This document shows positions 31,160-41,528 of a stretch of 64,000 nucleotides of DNA, piece by piece. This stretch comes from Breviolum minutum Mf 1.05b.01. Its lineage: Eukaryota; Sar; Dinophyceae; Suessiales; Symbiodiniaceae. The stretch spans positions 64,994 to 128,993 of the forward strand of contig DF240207.1 of assembly GCA_000507305.1 (NCBI GenBank), given 5' to 3'. Position 1 is the stretch's first letter, and every line of letters begins with the position of its first letter. The notes under the pieces were generated by a model. It made no database searches, was not told the origin of the DNA, and worked only from the letters and a program-made list of their open reading frames with translations. The position numbers and the translations under genes were made by a program.

Positions 31160-31229
31160 CTAAGGTTCGCGGATATAAACAATTTGATCAAACCTTTCAA
31201 TCCACCACTGAAAGCTGAATCAAAGTGGG

Positions 31230-31338
31230 TTCTACTTGCATGTCCCAGGAAATTAGCTATCACCTACTTCTAAATGGGCATATTGGGGTTATAAACCACT
31301 TACTAAACCTTTACTAACTTCCTGGGACATCCAAGTAA
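31230..31338. repeat. Family G foldback element
   Basis: ACTTGCATGTCCCAGGAAAT and CTTCCTGGGACATCCAAGT arms. Confidence 0.8.
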
Positions 31339-31452
31339 TCCTTTTTCTTTCCCGTCTACACCCCCGAAAACCTTCGAATGTCACCTTTTTGAAAGGAGCC
31401 ATTTCGAAACGAGCCAGGATCGTCTTCCAATTACTATTTTTCAGGGGAAGTG

Positions 31453-31553
31453 TACACTCCCTGAAACTACCTGAAAATGGGCCATCCCAAAAGGAAAGGA
31501 TCGTATTCCAACCATCCATGTTCAGGTGCGAACTGTTAGTTTCAGGGAGGGTA
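31453..31553. mobile_element. Family B TA-flanked element, intact
   Basis: TACACTCCCTGAAACTAC and GTTAGTTTCAGGGAGGGTA arms. Confidence 0.85.
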
Positions 31554-31731
31554 AACATGTTCACCTTAACAGCTAAGACATCTCACCTTTGGAAAAGGAG
31601 AATCATCATCCACTCAAAATTGCCCATTTGATGGGCTATGGAAATGTTCGGTGGGATGGTGCTACTTGATTTTTGATGCTAAATGCATATACGATAAACA
31701 CCATACATCTACGGAAATTACTATATAATAC

Positions 31732-31845
31732 TATATATAATTCCTAAACCTGCATGTTTCGAGGATTTGGGAGGGCCCCCTCCCTTACATTCACCACCAT
31801 TTAAGGTGACCAACCGGCCGCGAAGGGTGGTTGTAATTTGCCAAG
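31732..31845 (+). repeat. Family K-like repeat
   Basis: ATAATTCCTAAACCTGC through GGTTGTAATTTGCCAAGA. Confidence 0.55.
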
Positions 31846-31876
31846 ATACATGGATCCTATGACCTTGAACGATGTC

Positions 31877-32022
31877 CCTTCCTAAGAATCCTGACCCCTG
31901 AAAAACGGCGTCATTTTGAGGACCCCTTTAAACACCCCCTGCGAAAAAAAACCAAAGAAAAACAGGTTCGTTCACTCTTCACCCTTCGAAATTGGAGGGT
32001 AGTTTGGGGATTCTTAGGGCTT
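31877..32022. repeat. Family L foldback repeat
   Basis: CCCTTCCTAAGAATCCTGACC and GGGATTCTTAGGGCTTC ends. Confidence 0.65.
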
Positions 32023-32515
32023 CTTACAAAAAAAAATATACAAGGTGGACCACTATCAGTTCTAAATGGAGTCAAATAACTTCTATAAGTCAGTAGAGTT
32101 CCACCACCCCATTTACCTATTGATTTTTCGGCCATATAACTCATAGTGATTGTATTATATAACCTCCATTTCAGTTTTAGATCGCTTGGTGGCCTCAGGG
32201 CCCGAAATTAAATTCCCACCTCTTGATTTTCCACCATTCAAGGGTGGAGCTGGGCCCCCCAACTTGTGATTCATACAAGACCAATGGCTCCAAACGATCC
32301 TTAGAGCAGACAAGATCAGGGTGATCAAGGGCTCCACCTACGCCACTACGCCCGGTCGATAGGCCATTGGAACCCGCCCAAAAAGAAAGTGGAAAATAGC
32401 CGGCCTTATGCCTTATTAAGGGTCATACCCAATGGTTATTAAGAAGCCCTTATTGGGGAGGGGCAACCGTTATAAGGGTGGGTAAGTTGACGAAAAGCCA
32501 TGAGAGCAGAAAAAC

Positions 32516-32710
32516 ATGACCAAAACTCGAGCGGTTTCGTTTGAAAGAATTGGGGATGAGCCAAGTCACCGAAATCACTTCTTCTGGATCTACCTCTTCA
32601 GCCCTCATGGCAACAAGCAGGTGGGAATGTTACCCGGGCCGGATGTCCCCAGCGTGTGGGAAGTTTGCAACCAGCTTCTTCCAGTCGTGACCGACCTGGA
32701 AACACCTTAA
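32516..32710. CDS. Coding-like island, strand uncertain
   Basis: The plus frame from ATG 32516 reads FFWIYLFSPHGNKQVGMLPG then PSVWEVCNQLLPVVTDLETP to TAA. On minus, 32695-32634 is framed by AAGGTGTTTCCAG and CCCGG|GTAACATT and reads VGHDWKKLVANFPHAGDIRP. Both are plausible; the minus version has better splice sites, the plus one is longer. Confidence 0.35.
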
Positions 32711-33103
32711 AATGGAGGTCACTTTTTCCCTGAAAAGGTCACAAAAAAAACAAAAACAAAAGGCCACTTGGAAGAACCTGGTAGGCAACTAGTAGGTTCG
32801 CGTATAACCAATTTACGGGACTCACAAAATACCTATAGCGGGATTTTAAACCATTTATAGTACCTATTATATATACTAGTAATTACTAACTACCATGGAC
32901 ATCCCGGTACCCTATGTACAATGTACTTGGAATTGTTTTCTACACTTTTAAGAAGGGATTTGAATCAACTATAATCATCGAAGAGATTTACCCAAAGACA
33001 TCATCGTCATTGGATAACCTCACATGGGTGGAAAGTAAACAATCACTTTTGAACAAGTCCAATCACCAAACATTTCAGGTAATGTCAATCTACTTGTAGC
33101 TTT

Positions 33104-33202
33104 CTAGTTGGTGGTTTCAACCCATCTCACAAATATTAGTAAATTTGGGTCATTCCGCCAAATAGAGGTGAACATAAAAAAATATTTGAAACCACCAGCT
33201 AG
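33104..33202 (+). mobile_element. Family A element with 4-bp target duplication
   Basis: CTAGTTGGTGG...CCACCAGCTAG flanked by CTTT at 33100-33103 and 33203-33206. Confidence 0.92.
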
Positions 33203-33566
33203 CTTTTATAATACGGGTGACAATTGCGAAATTCTCCGGACCCCTCCAAGACTCTTCTTGTATTCGACCCAAAGTGGGGTGACAATTACCATCCAAATGG
33301 AGGAATCCGTACCACCTATGGCAGCTGTATGGATACGACAGCTGCCCCAAAAATTGAGGAAAAATAAGGTTCAGGATTCCTCCATTCTAGGTACCTGAAA
33401 TTCTGGCTGATCTAAAACTTTGTCACTGAGAACTAGACGAAATGTCCCTTGAAAACAAGTGGGTGTTCTTTCATAAGGTATACAAATTGAAGATGCAAAT
33501 TGGATCATTTCCCAAACTAGGGGGGGTACCAATAACCTAAAACAACACATCATTGAACCTACCACC

Positions 33567-33777
33567 TACCCTCCCCAAAACTAACAATTCGCCCCTGAAC
33601 AGTTACCATCCTAAAAGGAAAGGATCGTCTTCCAACCACCATAATTTCAGGGGCTATCTTAAACTAGTTGGTGGTTTCAACCCAGTTGAAAAATATTAGT
33701 CAAAATGGGAATCTTCCCCAAGTAGGGATGAAAATAAAAAATATTTGAAACCACCACCTAGTAAACTTCGGGAGATC
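33567..33777. mobile_element. Family B element interrupted by family A
   Basis: The left arm TACCCTCCCCAAAACTAAC is intact. The right arm reads GGGGCTATCTTAAA, then the A element, then TAAACTTCGGGAG, which together resemble GGGGCTATGTTAGTTTCAGGGAG. Confidence 0.75.
33664..33761 (+). mobile_element. Family A element with 4-bp target duplication, nested in B
   Basis: Flanked by TAAA at 33660-33663 and 33762-33765. Confidence 0.92.
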
Positions 33778-33890
33778 TTCGGCCATCACGTATACAACAC
33801 CCTCCACGGGACTCCCGCATTGGATTCGCCTATCGGTCGAGTTGACAGCAGATCCGCGCGTGGAACGAGGAACAAATTGGATCTTGTCCT
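33775..33890 (-). CDS. Candidate internal exon, unknown protein
   Basis: Acceptor-like GGTGGCCAAAATCCGCAG precedes 33890 on the minus strand. The frame includes SAVNSTDRRIQCGSPVEGVV then YVMAEDLPKF, with good codon periodicity and a mostly polar composition. The 3' limit is blurred because the reading enters the arm of the B element at 33777; no clean donor seen. Confidence 0.45.
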
Positions 33891-33921
33891 CTGCGGATTT
33901 TGGCCACCAAACCCCCATCAC

Positions 33922-34062
33922 TTGGAGGATCATCCCAGTTAGTAACTGGTTAGTAACCCCCATTTATAAGCCATGAAAAGCCCATTTGGAAGGGGAATAT
34001 CCCTACTTAGGGGACTTACTAACCATGGTTATTAACCACTTACTAAATGGGATGATCCTCCA
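33922..34062. repeat. Family H foldback element, intact
   Basis: CTTGGAGGATCATCCCAGTT and AAATGGGATGATCCTCCAAG arms. Confidence 0.9.
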
Positions 34063-34165
34063 AGCAGTCTGCAAAACCAACATGAACCACGAAGAAAAAT
34101 TTGGCCTTACTTTTCTTTTACACATCCCAGGTGAGTTTACCGGATTTCTGAACCATCAATAGTAA

Positions 34166-34269
34166 CTAGTTGGTGCTTGAACCAACCCATCTAAAAAATA
34201 TACAACCGTCAAATTGGATCATTCCCCCTAATAGTGACGAAAATAAAACATATTCGAAACCACCACCTA
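34166..34269 (+). mobile_element. Family A element
   Basis: CTAGTTGGTGCTTGAACC and CGAAACCACCACCTA; abuts the C element at 34268. A half D arm (TCTGAACCATCAATAGTA) precedes it at 34146. Confidence 0.75.
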
Positions 34270-34374
34270 CACCCCAGACAACTAACATGACTCGCTGGAA
34301 TATCCAGCATTTGAAGATCTATTTCCTATTGAAAATGGGAATTATCCAATGTCATGTCAGTTTTCAGGGGGGTA
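34268..34374. mobile_element. Family C element
   Basis: TACACCCCAGACAACTAACA and TGTCAGTTTTCAGGGGGGTA arms. Confidence 0.7.
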
Positions 34375-34612
34375 ACACATCACCACCTGACACCATTGTT
34401 TCAAGGATTGGTTGGTTCAAGGTGACCTTCATAGGAATTGAATCACCTGGGATTTTTGGTACCCTCCTGGGGAATTAACAAATATTCAAAACCACCACCT
34501 AGAATATGACTACAGTGGATTTATTTTCAAAAAAATGGGCTCCAGCAACATCGAACAAAAATCGATCACCTTTAACTATATACTATGCACGACCATTAAA
34601 AAGACCTTTGTA

Positions 34613-34721
34613 TCAATGGTTGTTTCTGGTTCCCTTACTAGGTGGTAGGTACCATATTGTCAATTGGGTGATTATTTGGTACCTACCACCTATTAAGGGA
34701 ACCAGGAAACTCCATTGATTG
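34613..34721. repeat. Family N foldback element, intact
   Basis: CTGGTTCCCTTACTAGGTGG and CCACCTATTAAGGGAACCAG arms; the outer AATGGTTGTTT and AAACTCCATT pair weakly. Confidence 0.85.
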
Positions 34722-34726
34722 TATCC

Positions 34727-34839
34727 CATTACGGATCCATGGAACATGATGTATAAAAAAAACACATGAATGGCTGATATTACTGATCAATTTTGCCAAA
34801 TAATAGGTAAATATACCATGCATGGATCCTATATGGCAT
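34727..34839. repeat. Family F foldback element
   Basis: ACGGATCCATGGAACATG and CATGCATGGATCCTATA; only the right half keeps AGGTAAATATACCATG. Confidence 0.65.
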
Positions 34840-35072
34840 AGATTTTAGAACTCTTTGTTTCGAAAGAGTTCGTGCATATATTCCCCAAACAATTCTGATT
34901 TTTTGTGGTGATATTAGTCCCATGGTAGAATCCAAATAAACACATTCATTAATTTCCAAAAATGCAAGATCTTACTTGCACTAAATATCCAAATTCTCTT
35001 TTAATTATATACTTTTCCATCTTTTCCATTATATATAACAACAATCTTGTCAACATATACACACACACACAC

Positions 35073-35231
35073 TTTTGCTATCCGCTGCTCTCCGCTGCTC
35101 ACGTCCCCGTGTTTGTTCTTGAGAAAAAAAACACAAATTTCGTCCTCGTCGTCGTCGTCCTCCTCGTGTTCATCCATCTCTTCAATGGCGCTGCTTGTAC
35201 ATACGGCATCTTCAAGCTCACCCAAAAAGAC
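35073..35231 (-). CDS. Candidate internal exon, acidic run, unknown protein
   Basis: Acceptor CTTCCGTTGGTCTTCAG and donor GCAAAA|GTGTGT define 159 nt, exactly 53 codons, phase 0 at both ends. The translation has VFLGELEDAVCTSSAIEEMD, an acidic run (EHEEDDDDEDE, residues 21-31, from a GAC/GAG repeat), and NKHGDVSSGEQRIAK. Such acidic stretches occur in nuclear and chromatin-associated proteins, but no domain is recognisable. The exon at 45978-46082 is also phase 0-0. Confidence 0.45.
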
Positions 35232-35275
35232 CTGAAGACCAACGGAAGTTTCAACGAACAAAAAGTTCCAACGGA

Positions 35276-35400
35276 TATGGGTGTTGAACCAAAAATAGGG
35301 GAAAATTCCCCCAAAATGGATGGTGAACATAAGGGAAAGCCCTATTTAAAATGGATGATTTGGGGGGAAACCCCCCTATTTTCGGAAACATCCATATAGG
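35276..35400. mobile_element. Family E foldback element
   Basis: ATATGGGTGTTGAACC and CGGAAACATCCATATA arms. Confidence 0.85.
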
Positions 35401-35654
35401 CCCTGAAAATCAACAGGTCCCCTGACAAGAAACCAATTGAAGGGATGAACGTAGGCTGAATCCAACCATCATTTCTAAGGGGCTATTGTTAGTTTTCGAG
35501 GACAGTAGATTGGCTTAAGATGGGCGGTTGGAACAAGTGAATCAAAAAAAAATCACCCTCTTCAATGGTGATTTTTCATGGTACGGTTTTTCGTCAGCAA
35601 AAAACATAGCTGAGAGTCGTAGGACAAAACATTTGGCTAGGGTAACAATCCCCC

Positions 35655-35911
35655 GCCCCAAAATGGCGCTCAAGGTGGGGGCGATGGGATCTCCATTGCT
35701 GGATGTGCCTCCTGGCACCTGCCAGGTCACGTCTGGTGACACATGAGGCCAGCAAGAGCCAACGATTTTGCCACCCCTGTGACTCTCTGGGTCTCCACTG
35801 TGGCCTGTGTGGCCTGGGAGGGTGGTGCACTGGAGCATCCTTGCCCTCTGGTGCAGCCTGTGGTGATGGAGTCTTGGGTGGTGTCACTGGTGCATCCTGG
35901 TCTGGAATCCC
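35655..35911 (-). CDS. Candidate exon, proline-rich, unknown protein
   Basis: A strong acceptor (GTACCACTGCTTTTCAG) precedes 35911 on the minus strand. About 85 open codons start GIPDQDAPVTPPKTPSPQAA and continue HHPPRPHRPQWRPRESQGWQ. Pro-rich and basic, probably disordered. The donor is unclear; the frame runs to about 35655. Both other minus frames are also open over much of the span because of the composition, so the frame is not certain. Confidence 0.35.
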
Positions 35912-36365
35912 CTGAAAAGCAGTGGTACTTTCCGGCACGCAAACATAGCTTCGTGTAGATGTAGTTTCCAGTCAAAACGGCTATAGGACTTCAATATTGT
36001 ATGTTGTTTCACCAGGTCTTCGTTTGCTGCTCAATTACACCCTAGTGAAAGGATCGATGGCACCCCCAACAGGTGACTTAGTTTTCGGGGGCCATGATAA
36101 ACCAAGACATGCATGGGAATGGCGATCGCCGTTGCGCCATCGATCTTTTCCAGGTGGTTTTGTTTAAAATAGTTTTCACCAAAGAATGCACGGAGTCATC
36201 GGAATCTTTGGCAATGAGTAGGAATCTTTAAGTTTAAACAATTCTCAAACTCTCAAGTCTCAAATGGCTTTACTCTTGGTACGTAGGACTTAGTAGGAAA
36301 TCCGGACAAACAAACCATCAGCAAACAAAACGCGAACTTGAGCAACAAAACCATTATGACATTCC

Positions 36366-36482
36366 ATCTGGCCAAATTGTTGTATTTCACCAACCTAGGT
36401 TTCCCTGAAATAAGGGGATTTTCCCTTACTAAACCACCATTTGGGGTGAAAACTCGTGTGAGGTCGCTATAATTTGACCAGA
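36366..36482 (+). repeat. Family K repeat, intact
   Basis: TCTGGCCAAATTGTTG and ATAATTTGACCAGA ends are inverted; ACCAACCTAGGTTTCCC centre. Confidence 0.85.
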
Positions 36483-36760
36483 TTCCATGAAATACTGATT
36501 TGTTTGATAGGGATTCCCATCAAAAAAACCCTGGATCAAATGACGTGGAACCTTCCAAACCTCCAATGGTTTTATTACTGATTTGTTTTTTTTTTGAATT
36601 CCTTGGAATGGCGAAACTCATAATCCCATGTAAAGCCACCAGTATTTTACAGCAAATAACAAAGGTTTGGGTCACAAACCTCACCTAGCAAAACAACATC
36701 CACAAAGAAATCAGATGTTCATGCCTTGCCAATAATGATCAGTCAATAATCTCTACTGAT
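36483..36760. other. Unassigned stretch
   Basis: No repeat family or convincing exon; a short plus frame at 36500-36688 lacks periodicity. Confidence 0.35.
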
Positions 36761-36853
36761 CTACTTGGTGGTTCAGCAACCTATCTGCATGCCCATCTAA
36801 ATTGAATCATTTCCTCAAGGTTACGGGCGAAAATTCAAACCTTTGAAACCACC
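36761..36853 (+). mobile_element. Family A element, diverged
   Basis: CTACTTGGTGGTTCAGCAACC and TTTGAAACCACCAC. Confidence 0.65.
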
Positions 36854-37189
36854 ACATTGACATGTTTCCATGGTTAAACCAACATCTTAGATTAGCTGAA
36901 GCTGGTTAGAAAAAACAACATATATTCCACAAATACTGTTTAAATGGTAATTTCCCGTGATAGAAAGTAAAAAAATAGATTAAAATCAACAAAAGACATT
37001 GTTTCGTGTACCTACCCCAATGACCATGCCTCTTACCGTGTTGCTATGATTGCTTTTGGCAAACCTTAAGGGCTTTGCTACCATTGGTAGTTATATAAAC
37101 GGGAATCCCCCGAATCCTTAGGTCATCCTTAGGTCGAGGTTTGGTCGACTGCACTTCCCAGGGTTTTGATGCTTCCTTTTTTTTAGCGG

Positions 37190-37462
37190 GGTGCTTGGAG
37201 GATCATCCCATTTACTAAGTGCCATGGGAACCCACAACCTTCATTTTGAGGGGTTATAACCCATATATTGGGGGTGTAAAACCTTCATTTTTCATGGTTT
37301 TGGGTTCCCATGGTGGTTAATAACCATGGTGATCCTGTCCGTCCCCTAAGCCCTAAGGATCGGTTTGTGGGACCCCCCTTCCAGATGGACGGTTTTGTTC
37401 ATGGCTTATAAATTTGGGGTTACTAACTTTTTCCTTACTAGCTGGGATTATCTTCCAAGTAG
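37190..37462. repeat. Family H element interrupted by family I
   Basis: CTTGGAGGATCATCCCATTT at the left, CTGGGATTATCTTCCAAG at the right. The H sequence ACTAAGTG and TGGTTAATAACCATGG is split by the I element 37222-37313. Confidence 0.85.
37222..37313. mobile_element. Family I element nested in H
   Basis: CCATGGGAACCCACAACC and TTTGGGTTCCCATGG arms; TG on both sides. Confidence 0.85.
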
Positions 37463-37563
37463 TGGCTTGCCAGCTGAACTATATTGAACTAGACCCCGAC
37501 CCGTAACCCATATATGATTGTGTCATGGTGTCTTTGTGACTCTACCTCGTGACCAAAAAGCTC

Positions 37564-37664
37564 CTAAAACTAGCATGGCACCTACCAAGAAGCCTTCTCA
37601 AAATGAAAGGATCGTCTTTCAACCATCAACATTCTGGTGTCAACTGTTAGTTTGAGGGAGGGTA
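37564..37664. repeat. Family B element, left arm decayed
   Basis: AATGAAAGGATCGTC, then CTGTTAGTTTGAGGGAGGGTA. Confidence 0.65.
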
Positions 37665-37885
37665 GATATTCTACACAGAAATCATCTAGTTGGTGGTTGC
37701 ACCACAAATGCGTGAACAATGAACATTTTTGGAGATCATTTCCCTAAGTTTCCAGGTGCCAACAAAAAGATTTTCTTCATCAAAGTGGCGGGTCCTGTTT
37801 GATGGGATGGGTTGTGCACTCCATTGGTGTCCTTCACTTACACCCTCAGGATCCATGGGACGACGGTATATTTACCTACATGAAC

Positions 37886-37975
37886 GGTTTGGACCCCCAA
37901 ACCCATGACCCATGCCCTAAAAATCATGGGGGTCATAACCACTGAAACATTTTGGTGGTGGGTTCCAATGGTAGA
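37886..37975. repeat. Family I element
   Basis: GGTTTGGACCCCCAAACCC and GGTGGGTTCCAATGGTA; an F half-arm (37846-37890) abuts it. Confidence 0.65.
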
Positions 37976-37984
37976 TATAAATTG

Positions 37985-38087
37985 CTAGTTGGTGGTTTCA
38001 ACCCATCTGAAAACTATTATATAGTCAAACTGGAAATCTTCCGCAAATGGGAGTGAACAATAAAAAATCTTTGAAACCACCACCCAG
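37985..38087 (+). mobile_element. Family A element with 4-bp target duplication
   Basis: CTAGTTGGTGG...CCACCACCCAG flanked by ATTG at 37981-37984 and 38088-38091. Confidence 0.92.
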
Positions 38088-38111
38088 ATTGGCTATAGTC
38101 ATACAAGACAC

Positions 38112-38184
38112 CTTGATTCTCGAATCTTCCCTGTACTCCTCTGGAACTCGACGAATGGCCTGGTGACTTGGGTCCAACGGACCC
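38112..38184 (-). CDS. Candidate internal exon, basic, unknown protein
   Basis: Acceptor GGGGCTAACCTACCAG and donor GAATCAAG|GTGTCT on the minus strand. The frame reads VRWTQVTRPFVEFQRSTGKI then RES. Short but with consistent periodicity and both splice signals. Confidence 0.4.
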
Positions 38185-38284
38185 CTGGTAGGTTAGCCCC
38201 AGAACCCCCCCTGGCCCAAAAGTTGGTTCGGATCCCTGGGTCTGTTGGAATTTTCTCATAATCAAACGAAAAACTCCTGAAAAC

Positions 38285-38391
38285 TACCCTCCGTGAAACT
38301 AACATAGCCCCTAAAAATGCTGGTTTCCAATAGGAATCTCCTTTTCCAGGGGTCTATTTTCAGGTGCAAACTGTTAGTTTACCGGAATGTA
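38285..38391. mobile_element. Family B TA-flanked element
   Basis: TACCCTCCGTGAAACTAACA and TGTTAGTTTACCGGAATGTA arms; shares its right TA with the next element. Confidence 0.8.
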
Positions 38392-38486
38392 ACATGAATG
38401 GCTGGAAAGACAACCATTTGACGCTGTATCTCCTCTATTTTCCCCTCTATTTTCCAGCCAGCCATGAGATCGTTTACTGGAGGGTA
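38390..38486. mobile_element. Family C element abutting family B
   Basis: ATGGCTGGAAAGAC and CCAGCCAGCCAT arms, ending TACTGGAGGGTA. Confidence 0.7.
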
Positions 38487-38513
38487 TGTGGGAATTATAC
38501 CAAAACTAGTGAT

Positions 38514-38607
38514 ATCCTTTGGACCCCCAAACCATAAAAAATGAAGGTTTTAGGCCCCCAAAATATGGGTTATAACCCCTAAAAATGAAGGTTGTGGGTT
38601 CCCATGG
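38514..38607. repeat. Family I element, intact
   Basis: CCTTTGGACCCCCAAACC and GGTTGTGGGTTCCCATGG; AATGAAGGTT in both orientations. Confidence 0.8.
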
Positions 38608-38754
38608 ATATGTGGTACGGTACATACCCTAAAAGCAACGAAATAGGGGATGCCCCCAATATCATGATGGGAATGAAAGGGTACCCCGGTACCACCCCAC
38701 AAGAAAGGAGGCCTTAAGGGGTTATTAACTATCATTGTCCCTTAATAATCCCCT

Positions 38755-38880
38755 ACTTGGATGTCCCAAGAAGTTAGTAAATGGTTTGTAAATGGGTTAT
38801 AACCTCCTTATTATAAATGGGATATATCCTGGTTGTAACCGACTTACAAACCATTTACTAACTTCCAGGGACATCCAAGT
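38755..38880. repeat. Family G foldback element, intact
   Basis: CTTGGATGTCCCAAGAAGTTAG and CTAACTTCCAGGGACATCCAAG arms. Confidence 0.9.
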
Positions 38881-39004
38881 AGTAGATCGTCCTCTCAAAA
38901 TCACTATTGTGGATACCCCCTGGCTTTCAGGGGAGATTTCTGAATGGGTGGGAGGTACTGTAAGCAACCAATCACCTCTAATTATACCCCACACCATTTA
39001 AGAA

Positions 39005-39086
39005 TGCTTTATTTACCTTTATATATACATATATATCTATATCTACCATACCATTGAACCATACAGTGTAGGTAAATATACCATTA
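39005..39086. repeat. Family F-like element with TA-rich centre
   Basis: TTTACCTTTATATATACATATATATC and GTGTAGGTAAATATACC. Confidence 0.55.
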
Positions 39087-39390
39087 GTTTACCAAGACTT
39101 TGATCGTCACTGCTGTCATGGCGCGCACGGCATGGGTTCAAAGAAAAAAACGTCTGATCTCAATTACATTGACATACATCTACCCTGTGATTTGGAAGAT
39201 TCTGGGGCTCTTTAGCTCCCCAATTAGTAGGGAAATAGATCACCCCTACCTCCTTAGCTCCCCCAATATCACAGCCTAATTGACTGTTTACTTCAATGGG
39301 GTTTCTGTTTCTGCCCCGGTTTCTGTTCAACACAACCCACCGGTAGTTAAACTTACCCTGAAATTTAACAGGGTAATACCCATACACTGT

Positions 39391-39515
39391 CGCCCCTACC
39401 AGTTATAAATGGGTGAAGTAACACCTAGAAATGCCTTTATAAATGGGTAACTGGAGTTATAACCACTATAAATGGAGTGATAACCCCACTTACAACTGGT
39501 AGGAACCCACCTTGT
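39391..39515. repeat. Family J foldback element
   Basis: GTCGCCCCTACCAGTTATAA and TTACAACTGGTAGGAACCCACC arms. Confidence 0.8.
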
Positions 39516-39873
39516 GGTTAACCATTGTAATACTTTGGGCAAACCTTAGTAATACGTTCCTTTGACAGCGGTTATGATACATATCTGTATAAAATGGTTC
39601 ACTGTAGACTGTAGTAGTCGACAAACCTTTGCACTACCCTGAATGACCTTTATTGGAACATATTGAACCTTTCTTTTCAACTATAACCTGGGAGTCCCCA
39701 AAACCATGATTTTACAGGTCTTCTATCAGAAAACAAGAAAAGAAACACCCCTGATTTGTAAGTCAAGTTATATATATACCTTGTTTTGCCAGTTAATCAT
39801 CAACAAATCCAAAGGGGAACATATTTTTAAAGGAAAACAAGTCTTCAACAACTTCCCAGCAATGAAGCAAACC
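39516..39873. other. Unassigned stretch
   Basis: No repeat family recognised; the plus frame 39706-39903 lacks clear periodicity. Confidence 0.35.
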
Positions 39874-39982
39874 TACACCCTGGAACCTACAAATCACCCA
39901 TGAAAAAACTGGAAAATGATCTTCCAACCTTCCACCTCCATGAGGTTCCATGGAACCCAGCCGGTAATTTTCAGGGAGGGTA
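39874..39982. mobile_element. Family C element
   Basis: TACACCCTGGAACCTAC and GGTAATTTTCAGGGAGGGTA. Confidence 0.7.
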
Positions 39983-40105
39983 ATCCAACTCAGCCTTCAG
40001 GAAACTCCCGGCCCTCGCCTCCACCAAAGCATCAGGTCCGTTGAGCCGATTGGTTTCAATGCTTACGAACAACACCTTTGCGGGTCGGATAGCAGTCGCA
40101 GTCGG
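39983..40105 (-). CDS. Candidate exon, unknown protein
   Basis: Minus strand, 72 percent purine first positions. The frame includes PTATAIRPAKVLFVSIETNR then GPDALVEARAGSFLKAE. An acceptor could be TTACAAATGGTAG|GG (about 40105). A GC donor (CTGAAG|GCTGAG) is possible near 39997; otherwise the reading enters the C element arm at 39982. Looks like part of a globular domain, not identified. Confidence 0.45.
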
Positions 40106-40175
40106 CAGAATCATCCCTACCATTTGTAACGCGCATGGGGTAATTAGAATAACGTGGGGATGAATGATTAATAAA

Positions 40176-40282
40176 CTAGTTGGTGGTTGAACCAACCCCA
40201 TTTGAAAAATATGCTCGTCAAAATGGGTTCATCTTCCCCAAATAGGGGTGAAAACAAAAAAATAGTTGAGACCACCATCCAG
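40176..40282 (+). mobile_element. Family A element
   Basis: CTAGTTGGTGG...CACCATCCAG, flanked by the 8-bp repeat TTAATAAA (40168-40175, 40283-40290). This is longer than the 4 bp of other copies. Confidence 0.85.
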
Positions 40283-40355
40283 TTAATAAATGTTCATTGC
40301 TTTAATGACGGTTATCATTCACTTTTTTAAATGACAATTGAACGACAATTTGGGC

Positions 40356-40508
40356 CACGAAAAAGCCGTCTTACTTGCCATTGAATCCTGGTTGCTTACT
40401 TCAGGGATCCTTATTTCATGTTTTCTTTGAATCATTCCCACATAACTGGGTAGCATTTCATCCGCTATATTCCCCAAACAACCAGGGCCCTTTTTTCATT
40501 GCTCAATC
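40356..40508 (+). repeat. Family M repeat
   Basis: CGTCTTACTTGCCATTGAATCC, AGGGATCCTTAT, AACTGGGTAGCATTTCATCC, CCAAACAACCAGGGCCC. Confidence 0.75.
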
Positions 40509-40572
40509 TTGTAACAAACAACATCCTCCTTAAAGCTGCCCACAGCTGAGCGAACTTCATTTTTTTTAGACC

Positions 40573-40687
40573 CACTGTTGATGGAAGAAATCCGGCGAGA
40601 AAACCAGTTGAGGTTGGTAGTTTATCCTATTATTTACAAGGCTTTATACATCTCAACTGGTGCAGGATTTCTGAAACATCAACAGTA
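40573..40687. mobile_element. Family D element
   Basis: CACTGTTGATGGAAGAAATC and GATTTCTGAAACATCAACAGTA arms. Confidence 0.85.
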
Positions 40688-40696
40688 TTTCTAAGA

Positions 40697-40820
40697 AAAA
40701 TCCAACAGACCCCTGGAACATTTTCCAGGTACCCCCAAATACAAATCTGAAAGGAAGTCCAAAACATCAACAGGTGGTGATTCGGGTCAGGAGTATGTTC
40801 CAGGGTCTGTTGGAATTTCC
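40697..40820. repeat. Unnamed foldback (ends TCCAACAGACCC)
   Basis: TCCAACAGACCCCTGGAACAT and ATGTTCCAGGGTCTGTTGGA are inverted over 20 bp. A half copy lies near 38236-38256. Confidence 0.85.
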
Positions 40821-40964
40821 TTAAAAATATTGGAAGTTCAAGGCCAATATGCTGTCTAAAAAGGCATGAAATTCCAATGCTAGATTTGATGATGAAATTT
40901 ACAACTTTGCTTTAACAAAAAGGTGATCTTTAGAAGTAGGAAAAGAACATTACTATTACCCATA

Positions 40965-41050
40965 ATATCCATGGGATTGGTATATTTACCTACATGTACC
41001 ATAAAAATCAACCATTCATGTAGGTAAATATACCATTTCCCATGGATCCG
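40965..41050. mobile_element. Family F foldback element, uninterrupted reference copy
   Basis: ATCCATGGGATTGGTATATT and AATATACCATTTCCCATGGAT arms around TTACCTACATG and CATGTAGGTAA. Confidence 0.9.
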
Positions 41051-41203
41051 TATATGGGAATACTATCCTCGAAGTCAGACGGAAGGGGGGCTGGAGAGGC
41101 CGTTTGGATCCATGGATGCATCAGATTCCTTGATTGCGGTACTCTACGGATGGCCTGGTGGAAGGATCAAAGGTTAGGATCAATGGGTTAGCAAATCCCA
41201 ATA

Positions 41204-41310
41204 TACCCTCTGGTAAACTAACATAGCAATGAAATATCACCATTTTCAATGGGAAAATCATCTTCAATCCGGGTCCATTTTCCATTGCTATGTTAGTTTA
41301 CCAGAATGTA
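41204..41310. mobile_element. Family C TA-flanked element, intact
   Basis: TACCCTCTGGTAAACTAACA and TGTTAGTTTACCAGAATGTA arms. Confidence 0.9.
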
Positions 41311-41528
41311 CTTCTATTTACTCAGTGGAAAATTGGATCTTTCAGGAGGTTAGGATCAATGCTTTTCTGGGAGTCTCAAAGGATGGCAAAACTGCCCAGT
41401 GAAAAAAATCATCCTCAATGTTTGTTCCGTCGCGTTGGATGTGAGCAAAAGAGTAGGATCAGTGGGGCCCAGCAGACCCCAATATACTAACCATCGATAA
41501 GTAGGTGCAACAACCCATTTACCCACAG

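Noticed and set aside
35073-35231. Trinucleotide (GTC)n tract as a simple microsatellite
   Set aside because: It encodes an Asp/Glu run inside a frame with matching splice sites on the minus strand, so an exon is the better reading.
35650-35680. Spliced leader at CCAAAATGGCGCTCAAGG
   Set aside because: Only the GGC-CTCAAG part resembles the leader and the upstream bases do not fit; chance similarity.
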